Shown here piece after piece: positions 51,642 through 61,541 of a stretch of 64,000 nucleotides of DNA. Source of the DNA: Sphingopyxis sp. TUF1 (lineage in GTDB: Bacteria; Pseudomonadota; Alphaproteobacteria; Sphingomonadales; Sphingomonadaceae); the NCBI RefSeq assembly GCF_036687315.1, contig NZ_CP144683.1, positions 2,550,001 to 2,614,000 of the forward strand. The letters run 5' to 3'. The stretch's first letter is position 1. Each line of letters opens with the position of its first letter. A program made the translations under genes and the position numbers. The notes beneath the pieces are model-generated. The model made no database searches and was not told where the DNA came from. It saw only the letters and a list, made by a program, of their open reading frames with translations.

Positions 51642-53933
51642 TCAGTAATCGACCTTCAGGCGGACACCGACCGTGCGGGGGCGGGCGTAATAGACGCGGT
51701 CGCCGGGTTCGAAGGCGGGCGTACCGGCCTTGATGTCGAGCAGCTTGACACTGTTGGTCAGATTGTTGGCAAAGACGCCGAGCGTCCAATTGTCCGCGAC
51801 ATAGTTGACCGCCAGGTTGACGTTGTGACGCGCGGGAACCTTGCGATATCCGGGATCGGCCGGGCTGAAACGCGTGTGCGTGGCGCTGCGGTACGAATAA
51901 TCGGCGACCATCGTCACTTCCGCCGTCGGCGTGGGAATCGTGAATTCCGCTGAGGTGCTGACAATATATTTGTTCGAATAGGGTGTCTGATCGCCTTTGT
52001 TCGCGCCGAAATTGTTGGTGCCGCCATTGAACTCGGCGTCATTGTAGGACGCGTTCATCGACAGATAGAGCTGGTCGCCGACCTGCATCCCCGTCTCCAG
52101 CTCGACGCCGCGGCTGCGGATTTTTCCGCCATTGTCGATATAGCTATAGGCGCAGGACGGCAGACGAACGGTGCTCTGGATGTTCGACCAGTCGATATAA
52201 TAGGCGCTCACGTTGAGCGTGCCCCTGCCGTTCAGGATTTTGTTCTTGGACCCGATCGCATAATTCCAAAGCCGGTCGGGCCCGAACTGCATCGGCGCGG
52301 ACGAAAGGCCGAGGTTCGCAAGGTCGGTCCCGCAGATCGAGGCGGGGACGGGGAAGTTCACGCCGCCATAGCGGAAGCCTTTCGACGCCTCCACGAACAG
52401 CATATTGTCGTCGGTCGCATGGAAGGTCACGGCGGCGCGGGGGTTGAATCCGTCAGCCTTCGCCTTGCCGATGTCGCCGAGAACGATATTCGGGTCCTGC
52501 CCGAGCAACCCGCCCTGATCGACCGCGAACTTGTTCGTGAAAGTGAAATAGCGCAGGCCGGCGGTCACCTCGAGTGCCGGCGTAATGGCGTAAGAAACTT
52601 CGCCGAATACCGCGAACTGCTCGTCCCGCAGGCGATAGTCATAATAGCCATAGCTGTCGGGCACGCGCGCATCGCCGAGGGTGACCGAGTCATAGGGAAA
52701 GCCGAGGATGTCCGACAAGGCAGCGTCGAAGCCGGGCGCGATCACCTCCTGCTGGAAATTGCGCCTGTTGTTCTCGTAAAACGCGCCAAGCGTCCAGGAA
52801 AGAGGACCGTCGGCTTTCGACGACAGCCGGATTTCCTGCGCGAAGTTGCGGAGTTCGTTGGAGATCGCCGACTCCGTCTGAAGCGGCGGCTGGAGCGTTC
52901 CCGCGAATATCGAGAGGAGATAGCCGGTCAAGAGATCGGCCGCCGTGTCGTGGCTTACCGAGCGATCGACGTAGGAAGTGGACGTCGTCAGTTTTGCGAA
53001 GCCGACGTCGAATTCGTTGGTCAGATTGTAGATGAGCAAATCATCTTTGCCGCCATCGGGTCCCAGGAACCGGCTTTCATAATCCTGCCAGTCCGAATAG
53101 CCGAGCACCGCGCCATCGAGCTTCAAGTGCGAGTAGATGACGCTCGCGTCGACCGTCACAGCTTCCGATGGCTGCCAGCGCAGCGCCGCGCGCGCCTGGG
53201 TCACGGTCTCGTCGTTGATATTCTTAAGGCCGAGAACCGGATTGTCCATAAAACCCTGATTATAACCTTGATAGGCGGTGACGCGCAGGGCGAGCTTGTC
53301 GTCGACCAAGGGCACGTTGATCATGCCGCGCAGCGAATAATTGGCGCCGCCCTCGTCGGTGGTGGACAATATGCCTTCGGTGCTGCCCAGCGTTTCGCGA
53401 AGATCGGGCTTTTGCGTGATGTAGCGGATGGTACCCGACATCGAGCTCGCACCGTATAACGTACCCTGCGGGCCGCGAATGAACTCGACGCGCTCGAGAT
53501 CGTAAATTTTGAGGTCGGGGTTCTGACCCTGGAGCGAGATCGGCGTATCGTCGAGATAGACCGAGACGAGCGACCGGTCGAGGACGTTCGATGCGTCGAC
53601 GACCTGTCCGGCAGTGATGCCGCGAACGATGATATTGTTGCTGCCCGGACCGTTCTCCTGGAGCGCGAGCGAAGGAAGCGTGCGCGCCAGATCCCCCATG
53701 CCGCTTAGCCCGCGGGCTTCGAAATCCTCGGACGTCACGACCGAAATGGCCATCGGCACATCCTGGATGCTCTGCTCGCCGCGCCGGGCTGCGGTCACAA
53801 CGATTTCATTGTTGCCTGTTCCGGCGGTGGCCTCGTCCTTTGCGTCCTGAGCATGAACGGACATCGGCAGAAGCGCGGCGAGAGCGCAGCTCGCAAAAAC
53901 CGAGGCGCGCACGCCCGCTTGATGGCTTTTCAT
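51642..53933 (-). CDS. TonB-dependent outer-membrane receptor
   Basis: A 763-residue receptor with a signal peptide (about 1-28, ending SVHA), TonB box region NNEIVVTAARRGEQ at about 41-54, a plug with VEFIRGPQGTLYGASSMSG at about 148-166 and a barrel that ends VGVRLKVDY. GGGGAGGAAATT precedes the ATG at 53933. It is divergent from the MFS gene, and operator motif B copies lie before both. The product likely imports the substrate of the nearby beta-oxidation set. It differs strongly from the receptor at 34666. Confidence 0.92.
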   Translation of the reverse strand: MKSHQAGVRASVFASCALAALLPMSVHAQDAKDEATAGTGNNEIVVTAARRGEQSIQDVPMAISVVTSEDFEARGLSGMGDLARTLPSLALQENGPGSNNIIVRGITAGQVVDASNVLDRSLVSVYLDDTPISLQGQNPDLKIYDLERVEFIRGPQGTLYGASSMSGTIRYITQKPDLRETLGSTEGILSTTDEGGANYSLRGMINVPLVDDKLALRVTAYQGYNQGFMDNPVLGLKNINDETVTQARAALRWQPSEAVTVDASVIYSHLKLDGAVLGYSDWQDYESRFLGPDGGKDDLLIYNLTNEFDVGFAKLTTSTSYVDRSVSHDTAADLLTGYLLSIFAGTLQPPLQTESAISNELRNFAQEIRLSSKADGPLSWTLGAFYENNRRNFQQEVIAPGFDAALSDILGFPYDSVTLGDARVPDSYGYYDYRLRDEQFAVFGEVSYAITPALEVTAGLRYFTFTNKFAVDQGGLLGQDPNIVLGDIGKAKADGFNPRAAVTFHATDDNMLFVEASKGFRYGGVNFPVPASICGTDLANLGLSSAPMQFGPDRLWNYAIGSKNKILNGRGTLNVSAYYIDWSNIQSTVRLPSCAYSYIDNGGKIRSRGVELETGMQVGDQLYLSMNASYNDAEFNGGTNNFGANKGDQTPYSNKYIVSTSAEFTIPTPTAEVTMVADYSYRSATHTRFSPADPGYRKVPARHNVNLAVNYVADNWTLGVFANNLTNSVKLLDIKAGTPAFEPGDRVYYARPRTVGVRLKVDY

Positions 53934-53960
53934 AATTTCCTCCCCATTTTTATAATGTCT

Positions 53961-53974
53961 ACTGGTAGGTAAAT
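53961..53974. promoter_or_regulatory. Operator motif B, site 1
   Basis: ACTGGTAGGTAAAT, read on the minus strand as ATTTACCTACCAGT, lies just upstream of an ATTATA box for the minus-strand TonB receptor gene. It shares ACCTACCAGT with the site before the enoyl-CoA hydratase gene. Confidence 0.6.
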
Positions 53975-54080
53975 TATGATCGCGCGATGTGACGGAGTCA
54001 AGGGTAGGGCAACTTTTGCTAATTATCGGCAGAAAATAAGGGGTTTATAAAATATTTGACATGCGGCGGCATCATTATAT

Positions 54081-54098
54081 TCTACCTTACGGTAAATA
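54081..54098. promoter_or_regulatory. Operator motif B, site 2 with MFS promoter
   Basis: TCTACCTTACGGTAAATA matches the consensus half-sites TTTACC/GGTAAA with TACC and GGTA around TTAC. TTGACA at 54056-54061 and TATTCT at 54078-54083 (16 bp apart) form a plausible promoter for the MFS gene, and the operator overlaps its -10 box. Confidence 0.55.
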
Positions 54099-54142
54099 TA
54101 TAGATTGAGGATATCCGGTCTGCGCCGGCACAGGGAGGCGAC

Positions 54143-55453
54143 ATGTCGAGTGCCAAGGATGGCTATAAATTGCCGAGGTTCACCATCGGCTTGCTGGTGT
54201 GTATTTACACCTTTTGCTACATTGACCGACAGATCATCAATATCCTCGCCGAGCCCATCAAGAACGACCTCAGCCTGTCCGACAGCCAGCTCGGCTTGAT
54301 GACGGGCATCGCCTTTGCGATCTTCTATTCGACCATGGGCATCCCCGTGGCGCGGCTGGCCGAGAAACATCACCGCGGCTATATCATCGCTGCGTCGGTG
54401 GCGCTTTGGAGCATGTTCACCATTGCCTGCGGCTTCGCAAAATCCTTCGGCTGGATGCTGCTCGCACGCGTCGGCGTCGCCATCGGCGAAGCCGGATGCA
54501 CGCCGGCGTCCAATTCGCTGATCATCGATTATACGCCGCCGGAGAAGCGCGCGCGGGCGATCTCCTGGTATATGCTCGGCGTCCCGCTTGGCCTGCTTAT
54601 TGGCATGGCATCGGGAGGGGCGCTGGCCGATCTATATGGTTGGCGGACGGCGTTCGTCGTCGCGGGTCTTCCGGGGTTCCTGCTTGCCATTCTGGCGATC
54701 GTCAGCATCAAGGACCCGCGCCGTGGCCGGACGTTTACGGCAAACGATGACGCACCCGCCGACGTCGCCGCGCCGATTGCCCTGATCGACACGCTGAGGA
54801 CACTCGCGCGCAACCGTCCCTTTGTCCTTGTCGCCGTCGGCGGCGCGACGGCATCCTTCATGGCGAACGGGCAGGTCGCATTCCTGGCGGCCTTTCTCCT
54901 TCGCGTTCATGGACCGGGCCTCGAGACGATGTACGATGTCGGTCCGATCACCGTCGTCGGCCTGACGCTGGGCCTTGTTGGCGGAATTTTCGGCGGCATC
55001 GGAATGCTGGCCGGGGGATGGCTCGGCGACAGGTTCGGCGGCCGCAATTTCGAAGGATATATGACGGTATGTGCGCTCGCTGCCGCGCTTGCCATCCCGT
55101 TCTTCGTTCTGGCGCTGCTTGCACCAAGCTGGGGATGGGCGGTGGCCGCGCTTATCCCCGCATCGGTGCTGGGTTCGGTCTGGGGCGGTCCGGTGTTCGC
55201 GCTCATTCCCAGCATCGTCGCGCCGAACATGCGCGCGACGGCGGTCGCCGTGGGCCTTTTCGGCATCAATCTGATCGGTCATGGCGCCGGGCCGCTCTTC
55301 ACGGGGCTGCTCAGCGATTATTTCGCGACGACGCACGGGCCGAGCGAAGGGCTTCGCCTCGCGCTTGTCGTGTCCACCCTGGTGGGACTGGCGGCGATCC
55401 CATTTTATCTGATGGCCCGCTCCGAACTAAAGCGGGCGACGGCTGCCGGCTGA
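54143..55453 (+). CDS. MFS transporter, spinster-like
   Basis: A 436-residue carrier of the spinster-type MFS branch common in sphingomonads. FCYIDRQIINILAEPIKNDL near 25-44 and GVPVARLAEK-like text (STMGIPVARLAEKHHRG) are typical, as is RVGVAIGEAGCTPASNSL near 113-130. About 12 membrane spans are visible. It pairs with the divergent TonB receptor: one carries the substrate over the outer membrane, the other over the inner membrane. The gene ends just before a strong two-way terminator. Confidence 0.88.
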   Translation: MSSAKDGYKLPRFTIGLLVCIYTFCYIDRQIINILAEPIKNDLSLSDSQLGLMTGIAFAIFYSTMGIPVARLAEKHHRGYIIAASVALWSMFTIACGFAKSFGWMLLARVGVAIGEAGCTPASNSLIIDYTPPEKRARAISWYMLGVPLGLLIGMASGGALADLYGWRTAFVVAGLPGFLLAILAIVSIKDPRRGRTFTANDDAPADVAAPIALIDTLRTLARNRPFVLVAVGGATASFMANGQVAFLAAFLLRVHGPGLETMYDVGPITVVGLTLGLVGGIFGGIGMLAGGWLGDRFGGRNFEGYMTVCALAAALAIPFFVLALLAPSWGWAVAALIPASVLGSVWGGPVFALIPSIVAPNMRATAVAVGLFGINLIGHGAGPLFTGLLSDYFATTHGPSEGLRLALVVSTLVGLAAIPFYLMARSELKRATAAG

Positions 55454-55464
55454 TCCGGAAAGAA

Positions 55465-55505
55465 CGGGCTCTGCCTTACGCCGCGTCGGCGCGAGGCAGA
55501 GCCCG
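55465..55505. terminator. Strong bidirectional terminator hairpin
   Basis: A 12-bp perfect stem, CGGGCTCTGCCT (55465-55476) with AGGCAGAGCCCG (55494-55505), surrounds a GC-rich 17-base loop. It sits between the stops of the convergent MFS gene (55453) and glycosidase gene (55510). T-runs are short on both sides. Confidence 0.75.
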
Positions 55506-55509
55506 GGGA

Positions 55510-57030
55510 TTATTCGCGAATGAGCCGAACCAATTCGATACCGGGCGGGGGCAGGGCCCCCTCGATCGAGACAATCGACCCCGAGCGGATTTCGGTCGGC
55601 AATTCGGTCATGTTTCCGGCGTCGCTGATCCGGAACCGCTCGATGCGATAGGAGCCGGGTTCGAGGTTGCGCACCGAAAGCGAATAGCCTCCATTGTCGG
55701 CGTAGCTGAGCTCGCGGCGCGGAAGCAGCGTGATCTTCCCGCCCGCGATATTGTCGGGCATGCTGATCACGTCGCCATCGGGCCGCGGCACCAGATAGGC
55801 CTCGGGAATCTGGAAATTGCTGATCAGGATCTGCGTTAGCCTTCCATCTTCGGACGTGCCAGCGACTGCCGCAAATCCCTTGTCGTCGGCCCCGGTAAGG
55901 GCCAGGCGCAAGGGGGTATCCTTGAGCTTTCCGAGCGCGATGAAGGCGCTGCCGACTTCGTTCGGGCTCGCGCCGTCGGCGCCGAAGGGCGAATAGCCGT
56001 TGTAATAAAGCGAACGCTCGATCGGCGAATCCTGCATGTAGAGCACCGACGAGGTCATGAACGCGGCGCGGCCCGCCGCGCTGACCAGATCGGCTTCGGT
56101 CAGCATGATGCCGCCATTCCATTCGTCGAGAAAAAGCTTGGCATCGGTCAGACCGCGCTCGTCGAGCAGGCGACGCAGTTCGGCTGCGATAACATTGAAA
56201 CCAATGGGGTCGTAGGAATCGATCCCATACCAATGCCAAGAGAAGAAATCCAAGGGCAGCTTGTTGCGGCTGACATAATCCATGAAGCCTTCGCGGAAAG
56301 GCTGGACATCGTTGGACACCGAAATTGCGGGACCGCCCACTTCGAGCGTCGGATCGACCGATTTTACGGCCTTAGCGATGGCAGCATAGAGTTCGTAGAA
56401 TTGCTCGGGGGTACCGGACCAGAAGCCGAGATCGAAATCGTAATCGGGCTCGTTCCAGAGCTCCCAATAGCGAATGTTGTGATGGAAGCCGTTTGCCCAT
56501 CCGCAATTATAATGCATCACAAGATGCTTTACGATCGCGGCATATTTTTCGGGATCGGGCGGCGAGGAATCCGCCCGGATCGTACGGCCGATCCGATAGA
56601 TGACGTCTGCTCCGATATCGACGATCGACTGGACGAGGTCGTCGGTCGGTCCGAAATTATAGCTCGCCGGATCTTCGGGATCGGCAGACATGTCGGGGAA
56701 GACGACCGCGCTATTCAGCGTCGACAGATCGAGCGCCGTGCCGTCCGCCAGCGGCATTTCTCCGACATAGCGGCCATCGATGTCGCCGGCTCCGGGCATA
56801 TCGTGGGTGCGAACGATGTCGATGCGGGCCATCTTATAGCCTTCCGACACGTCCACGCCCGTGTAGCACAGGAAGGGCGCCCAGGTGTCGAAGAAGCTGG
56901 TGGGCTCCATCGCGGTTTTGATGGGCGGGCGCGGCGCACCGCTGACGCCCTGCAGCGATCTAAGGAGGCCGAGTGGCCGGGAAGAATCGACGTCCAGCTT
57001 CCGCAAGGACAGGGGGGCAGCGCTACTCAT
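55510..57030 (-). CDS. GH39-like glycoside hydrolase
   Basis: A 506-residue clan GH-A glycosidase that resembles family 39 (beta-xylosidase, alpha-iduronidase). The acid/base Glu194 is in ELWNEPD and the nucleophile Glu303 in LFLDEWN. A C-terminal beta-sandwich follows from about 400. There is no clear signal peptide, so it may be cytoplasmic, or the start may be further downstream. GGAGAA precedes the ATG at 57030. It is the last gene of the minus-strand glycoside cluster, 83 bp after the MFS gene. The sugar cannot be told; xylose or a 6-deoxy sugar would fit. Confidence 0.78.
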   Translation of the reverse strand: MSSAAPLSLRKLDVDSSRPLGLLRSLQGVSGAPRPPIKTAMEPTSFFDTWAPFLCYTGVDVSEGYKMARIDIVRTHDMPGAGDIDGRYVGEMPLADGTALDLSTLNSAVVFPDMSADPEDPASYNFGPTDDLVQSIVDIGADVIYRIGRTIRADSSPPDPEKYAAIVKHLVMHYNCGWANGFHHNIRYWELWNEPDYDFDLGFWSGTPEQFYELYAAIAKAVKSVDPTLEVGGPAISVSNDVQPFREGFMDYVSRNKLPLDFFSWHWYGIDSYDPIGFNVIAAELRRLLDERGLTDAKLFLDEWNGGIMLTEADLVSAAGRAAFMTSSVLYMQDSPIERSLYYNGYSPFGADGASPNEVGSAFIALGKLKDTPLRLALTGADDKGFAAVAGTSEDGRLTQILISNFQIPEAYLVPRPDGDVISMPDNIAGGKITLLPRRELSYADNGGYSLSVRNLEPGSYRIERFRISDAGNMTELPTEIRSGSIVSIEGALPPPGIELVRLIRE

Positions 57031-57112
57031 CTATTTATTCTCCAATCATGCCGTGACGGACGCCCTCGAGGGTCAGGTCCGCCGAACTCTCATTCGATAT
57101 TTTCATTCCGGG

Positions 57113-58381
57113 CTATCCGCGTACCGATCGCGCGGTGGGCCGGGTCGCGGCTCCCGACATCAGGCCTACCGCGATAGCCGCGATGACATCGCCGGCGATG
57201 AAAATCTGAAAGGCCAGATCATAGCTTCCCATATGGTCCCGCGACATGCCGGCGACTTGAATCGCACCCAAGGCTAGCGGCAGCGACAGCCAGAACATCA
57301 GGCCGAGCGTGAAGCCGAAGGAAGCGGAGCCAAAACGGGCGCCGATCAATATATGCCAGGCAGGATATACGCCGCCGATGGCCGCGCCGCACAGGGCACA
57401 TGCCGCCAAGAGCGCTCCCCAGCCGGGCTCGCCGATGAGGACGATCAAGAACCCGATGTTAATGAGGCAAACGATGGCAAACAGTTGGCGCTTATCGACC
57501 AGGTCCGCAATCCATCCCACGACCAGCTTTCCGCAGATCGCCGAGCCGGTCAGGACGGACATCAGCGCCGCGGCTTCCCCGGCTGAGAAGCCCCGATCGA
57601 TAGCGTAGGGGATCAGGGAAATAAGCAGGGCCTGGTCGCTGCCGAGAAGTAGCCCGGCGCCGATCGCGAGCAGCCAGAAGTCCTTCGTCTTAAGGAGAGT
57701 GAGTAGTTGATCCTTGCTGCCGCGCGGTGCCGCCTCCTCTTCGACGGCAGGCGAGGAAGCCCCGTCGACAAATTGCCCGACATCGGCCGGACGGTCGCGA
57801 ACGAGGAGCAGGGTGAGCAGGATGATGGTCGCTGGAACAAGCGCGCCCTGGATCATCAGCGCCGTCCGCCACCCATAGGCTTCGAGATTATGCGCGATGA
57901 AAGGCACGACCAGAAAGCCGCCGGCAGAGGTGGCCACCGCCATGATGCCGAGGACGCGCCCGCGCAGGCGGAAGAACCAGCGCGACGCCACGGCGACGGT
58001 TCCGAGCGATCCGCATGTCACCGCGCCAAAGGAAATCAGGAAGAATATGGCGAGCGCAAAAACCGTGACGGTGTCGCTGAGCGCGATGATCCACAGCCCG
58101 ATCCCGATCGCAACGCCACCGAGGCAAAACAAATGCCGCGATGACGAGCGATCGATAAGCCGGCCGACGATTGGACCCCATGCTGTCATCCCGACGAGGA
58201 GAAGCATGAGGCCGTAATTGACCATGGTTCGCGACAGGCCATATTCCTGCTCGATCGGGGTCACGAACAGTCCATATCCGTAAGTGGTGCTGCCGATCGC
58301 TATGAGCGTCAGGAGAAAGCCCGCCGCGGCGACGCGCCAGCCCTTGTAGGCGGCCACGTCCTTCCATGCTTGCGCCGGCAT
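57113..58381 (-). CDS. MFS transporter
   Basis: A 422-residue carrier with 12 likely spans, related to the monocarboxylate-type branch: GWRVAAAGFLLTLIAIGST near 14-32, WGPIVGRLIDRSSSRHL near 68-84 (motif A variant) and SRWFFRLRGRVLGIMA near 129-144. The start at 58381 shares its first base with the stop of the upstream GH30 gene (TGATG), so they are coupled. It probably imports the aglycone or sugar released by the glycosidases. The frame stays open to 58456 but that part overlaps the GH30 gene. Confidence 0.85.
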   Translation of the reverse strand: MPAQAWKDVAAYKGWRVAAAGFLLTLIAIGSTTYGYGLFVTPIEQEYGLSRTMVNYGLMLLLVGMTAWGPIVGRLIDRSSSRHLFCLGGVAIGIGLWIIALSDTVTVFALAIFFLISFGAVTCGSLGTVAVASRWFFRLRGRVLGIMAVATSAGGFLVVPFIAHNLEAYGWRTALMIQGALVPATIILLTLLLVRDRPADVGQFVDGASSPAVEEEAAPRGSKDQLLTLLKTKDFWLLAIGAGLLLGSDQALLISLIPYAIDRGFSAGEAAALMSVLTGSAICGKLVVGWIADLVDKRQLFAIVCLINIGFLIVLIGEPGWGALLAACALCGAAIGGVYPAWHILIGARFGSASFGFTLGLMFWLSLPLALGAIQVAGMSRDHMGSYDLAFQIFIAGDVIAAIAVGLMSGAATRPTARSVRG

Positions 58382-59898
58382 CACTTGTCCCCGCTCCAGA
58401 TGAAGGTCGACTGCGAGTGGGCGGGCAAGGCGGCGGGCAACGTGCGGCCATTCCACGCGATATGGATCGTTTGCTTCTCCGCCGCCTTGTTCATCGCTTG
58501 GGCCACCAGTTTCCCGTCGGGCCGTTCGAAAACCAGAAACTCGACATCCGGTACCTCTCCTTCACTTTTGAGACGCACCGATCCAGGGCGCACGAACTTG
58601 GAAAAATGCCCGAGCGCATAATAGGCGCCGGTATAGGTTACCGTCTTTTTGTCGCGGTCGATATGGACCAGCGCCTGCTGGCGATTGACCGGAAGAAAGT
58701 TATGCGGCCCGGATACAAGCACGGGGCCGCCGCGCTGGTCCAGGACCGCGTTGGCGAACGACCAGGCCGACGCGCCCGCGGCAAGGTCCGAGAAAATCTG
58801 TCGGCCCCAGAATCTGCTCGTCGCAAGACTCAACCGGGGCAAATCGATCGATCGGCACTTCCAGCCATATTCGAGCGGTATCATATTGTCGCATTCGCCG
58901 GTTTCCGACATCCAAAGCGGCTTGTCCGGATAGGTCTTGTGGAGCCCGATGACGTTGTGCGCGCCGGCTTCGGGCGTATTTTGTCCGTCGAAGCCGGCGT
59001 CATAGCCGTGATAGGTCAAGCCATAGGCCGCGTTCAACAGCGTGGAATTCTCGAAGATCTGGGGATAGGCAACGGCGGCGATGCTGCGCAGCGTCGCGTC
59101 GCCGAGCATCAGGCGGGTCGCCAGTCCGGAATTCTTCAGATCGGGCGCAAAATGCGTCGAGACCAGGTTCGCATATTCCGAATAGCTGATCTTCGTATAA
59201 TTGCCCGGTTCATTGAACGGGCTGATATATTCGATATCTATGCCTTTCTTTCGATAGGCTTCGAGATATTTGATCAGATATTTGGAAGCCGTTGCATAGT
59301 GGTGGGGATGGATCATCAGCTTGGTGTTGGTCGACAGGTCGATCAGCATCCAGTCCGGGGGGTAATACATGCTCGCGAGCGTCACGAATGCGCCATGCCC
59401 CTTCGCGCGCTTGATGAAGGTGGCGACGCCATTCTCCCCAAGGTCGCGGTCGACCGCGAAGCCATCGAGCGCGACATCGCCAGCCTTGTCCTGGTAGCTG
59501 AAATAGTCACCCGCCGACGACATCGGCGAAGCGCCGATCGGCGTGGTCATCGCCGACATGCCGATGCCTTTGTCCTCGCTGAACAAGGCGGCGAATACCT
59601 CCTCCTGCTTGTCCGCTGACAAGGCGTTGATGCTCATCAGTCCGGCCTCGCTGAAACCCGCACCGAAGCCGATGATCGGATGACCATCTTCGGCCGGACC
59701 CACGCTGATCATGTTGCGCGTATCGCGCCGGGGTGTCTCGAACCGCAGTCCCTTTCCCGGCTCCAGCCGCGCGCCTGCATCGGACGTGGTGAACACTTCG
59801 ACAGATTGGGCGAAGACGGCGGACGGGGCGGCAGTGGACATGGCCAGGCAAATCAATGCGGCGTGCAGCGGCCGAGGCCAGCAAAGGCTGTGCGACAT
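58381..59898 (-). CDS. GH30 family glycoside hydrolase (downstream paralogue)
   Basis: A 505-residue secreted GH30 enzyme (glucosylceramidase/beta-glycosidase type). A signal peptide (1-30, ending AVFA) precedes the (beta/alpha)8 barrel. GFGAGFSEAG near 77-86 is the family start motif; acid/base Glu230 in SPFNEPGN and nucleophile Glu332 in WMSETGE. A beta-sandwich follows from about 420 and ends STFIWSGDK. AAGGAG precedes the ATG at 59898. It shares the architecture and much of the sequence with the upstream paralogue. The substrate class may be a glycosylated lipid, saponin or hemicellulose. Confidence 0.88.
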   Translation of the reverse strand: MSHSLCWPRPLHAALICLAMSTAAPSAVFAQSVEVFTTSDAGARLEPGKGLRFETPRRDTRNMISVGPAEDGHPIIGFGAGFSEAGLMSINALSADKQEEVFAALFSEDKGIGMSAMTTPIGASPMSSAGDYFSYQDKAGDVALDGFAVDRDLGENGVATFIKRAKGHGAFVTLASMYYPPDWMLIDLSTNTKLMIHPHHYATASKYLIKYLEAYRKKGIDIEYISPFNEPGNYTKISYSEYANLVSTHFAPDLKNSGLATRLMLGDATLRSIAAVAYPQIFENSTLLNAAYGLTYHGYDAGFDGQNTPEAGAHNVIGLHKTYPDKPLWMSETGECDNMIPLEYGWKCRSIDLPRLSLATSRFWGRQIFSDLAAGASAWSFANAVLDQRGGPVLVSGPHNFLPVNRQQALVHIDRDKKTVTYTGAYYALGHFSKFVRPGSVRLKSEGEVPDVEFLVFERPDGKLVAQAMNKAAEKQTIHIAWNGRTLPAALPAHSQSTFIWSGDK

Positions 59899-59974
59899 AA
59901 GCGTGCGCTCCTTGAAGAACGGAATTACAATGAGGCGGCGGCGGCGACTGGCGCCCGGTTGCCGCGCGGCGCTA

Positions 59975-61492
59975 TTATTTTGTCGCACCGGCCTTCTCCC
60001 ACACATAGCTGGAGATCGAGCGCGCCGGCAGGTCGAGCCGCAGCGTGCGTCCGTTCCAAGCGAGCGACGATGTTCGCGGCTCGAAGCTGCTGTTCATGAC
60101 CTGCGCCACCAATTTTCCGTCGGGCCGCTTGAAGGCGAGCACGCGAATATCGGCGGCTTTGCCCGTGGTCGTCACTCGCACCGAGCCGGGACGGACGAAC
60201 TTGGCGAAGTGACCGAGATAATAGAAGACGCCGGGATAGAGGATTTCGTCATGGTCGCGGTTGACATGGACAACCGCCTGCTGCCGGTTGATCGGCGGAT
60301 AGGAGTGGAGAGGGGATGGCAGCGAGGGGCCGCCTGCCTGGTCAAGGAGCAGGTTCCAGTAGGTCCATGCCGAGGCGCCTGCCTCGAGCTCCGAAAAGAT
60401 CTGCTGGCCCCAGAAATCGCCATCGTCGAAGCCATAGACGGGCAGTTGCCGGATCCAGCTGCGGTGAAGCGGATCGGTCGGCCAGCCGCCGTCGTGGTAA
60501 CAGGCCTCCGACATCCAGAGATGGACGTTCGGAAAATCCTTGTGGAGCTGCGCGATACCGGCAACGGCCTCGGAATCGTCGCGATTTTCGACATGCGCAT
60601 AGTCGTAATTATGGTAAGTGAGGCCCGTGATATATTTGGCGACCGCGGGATCCTTCAGGATGGGCGGATAGGCCGCGCTCGCCAGCCTCCGCTGCGACGC
60701 ATCGGCGAACTGGATTTTTGTGTCGAAGCCGCTTTTCTCAAGATCGGGCCCCAAGTGGTCGCGAATGAAATTGCCGATCTCGAGAAAGCTGATTTTCGTA
60801 TAGTTGCCAGGTTCGTTGAATGGGCTGAGATAATCGATGTCGATGCCGATCTTTCGATAGGCTTCGAGATATTTGAGAAGATATTTCGAGACATAGGGAT
60901 AGTTTTTGGGCGGCAGCTGGTTCATCGGCGTCATCTGCATCGACGTCAGCAGCCAGTTGGGCGGATAGTCCATGCGCGCAGCGAGCGTGAAATCCCCATA
61001 TTTACGCGCCCGCTGGATGAAGGTCGCGGTTCCCGTGGGACGCAGGTCGCGCTCGATCGAGAAATGGTCGAAATTAAAGTCGCCGGGCGTGTCGGCATAG
61101 GTGAAATAAGGGCCAGCCGCCTGCATGTCGGTGGCGTGAATATAGGTAATCATGGCAGAAAAGCCGACGCCCTCATTCGGGTCGAACATCATGCGCATGA
61201 CCTCTTCCTGTTTGCCCGGCGAGAGATCGTTGATCGCGATCATCCCGGCCTCCTGGAACGAGGCGCCGAAGCCGATGATGGTCTGGTCCGTGGTTTTTTC
61301 GTCGATGGCGAAGTCCGCCTTCGCTGCGCGATCGGCCGTAAACGACACGGCGGGCTGTACTTTCAGCCGGTCACCGCGAATGGCGCTGACCGTCAGTTTC
61401 GCTTCTTGTGCTAACGCGGATTGGGGCATTGCCAGCAAACCGGCGATAGCGGCCAGTAGCAGGCCCTTCGATTTGGACGATCGCATTCTCAT
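59975..61492 (-). CDS. GH30 family glycoside hydrolase (upstream paralogue)
   Basis: A 505-residue secreted GH30 enzyme. Signal peptide 1-28 (ending ALAQ), family motif GFGASFQEAG near 74-83, acid/base Glu227 in SPFNEPGN and nucleophile Glu329 in WMSEACY. The start at 61492 follows GGGAGA. The same length and motif spacing as its neighbour point to tandem duplication, but the active-site surroundings differ (SETGE against SEACY, and an insert PTDPLHRSW), so the two may accept different sugars or linkages. It is 76 bp upstream of the paralogue, one operon. Confidence 0.88.
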   Translation of the reverse strand: MRMRSSKSKGLLLAAIAGLLAMPQSALAQEAKLTVSAIRGDRLKVQPAVSFTADRAAKADFAIDEKTTDQTIIGFGASFQEAGMIAINDLSPGKQEEVMRMMFDPNEGVGFSAMITYIHATDMQAAGPYFTYADTPGDFNFDHFSIERDLRPTGTATFIQRARKYGDFTLAARMDYPPNWLLTSMQMTPMNQLPPKNYPYVSKYLLKYLEAYRKIGIDIDYLSPFNEPGNYTKISFLEIGNFIRDHLGPDLEKSGFDTKIQFADASQRRLASAAYPPILKDPAVAKYITGLTYHNYDYAHVENRDDSEAVAGIAQLHKDFPNVHLWMSEACYHDGGWPTDPLHRSWIRQLPVYGFDDGDFWGQQIFSELEAGASAWTYWNLLLDQAGGPSLPSPLHSYPPINRQQAVVHVNRDHDEILYPGVFYYLGHFAKFVRPGSVRVTTTGKAADIRVLAFKRPDGKLVAQVMNSSFEPRTSSLAWNGRTLRLDLPARSISSYVWEKAGATK

Positions 61493-61541
61493 GGTGCTCT
61501 CCCGATTTTTTCTTGTTCGTTTGCCGATTGCCGGTGGGTAT

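Noticed and set aside
59711-61414. 567-residue plus-strand frame
   Set aside because: Antisense to the two GH30 genes, which have clear active-site motifs.
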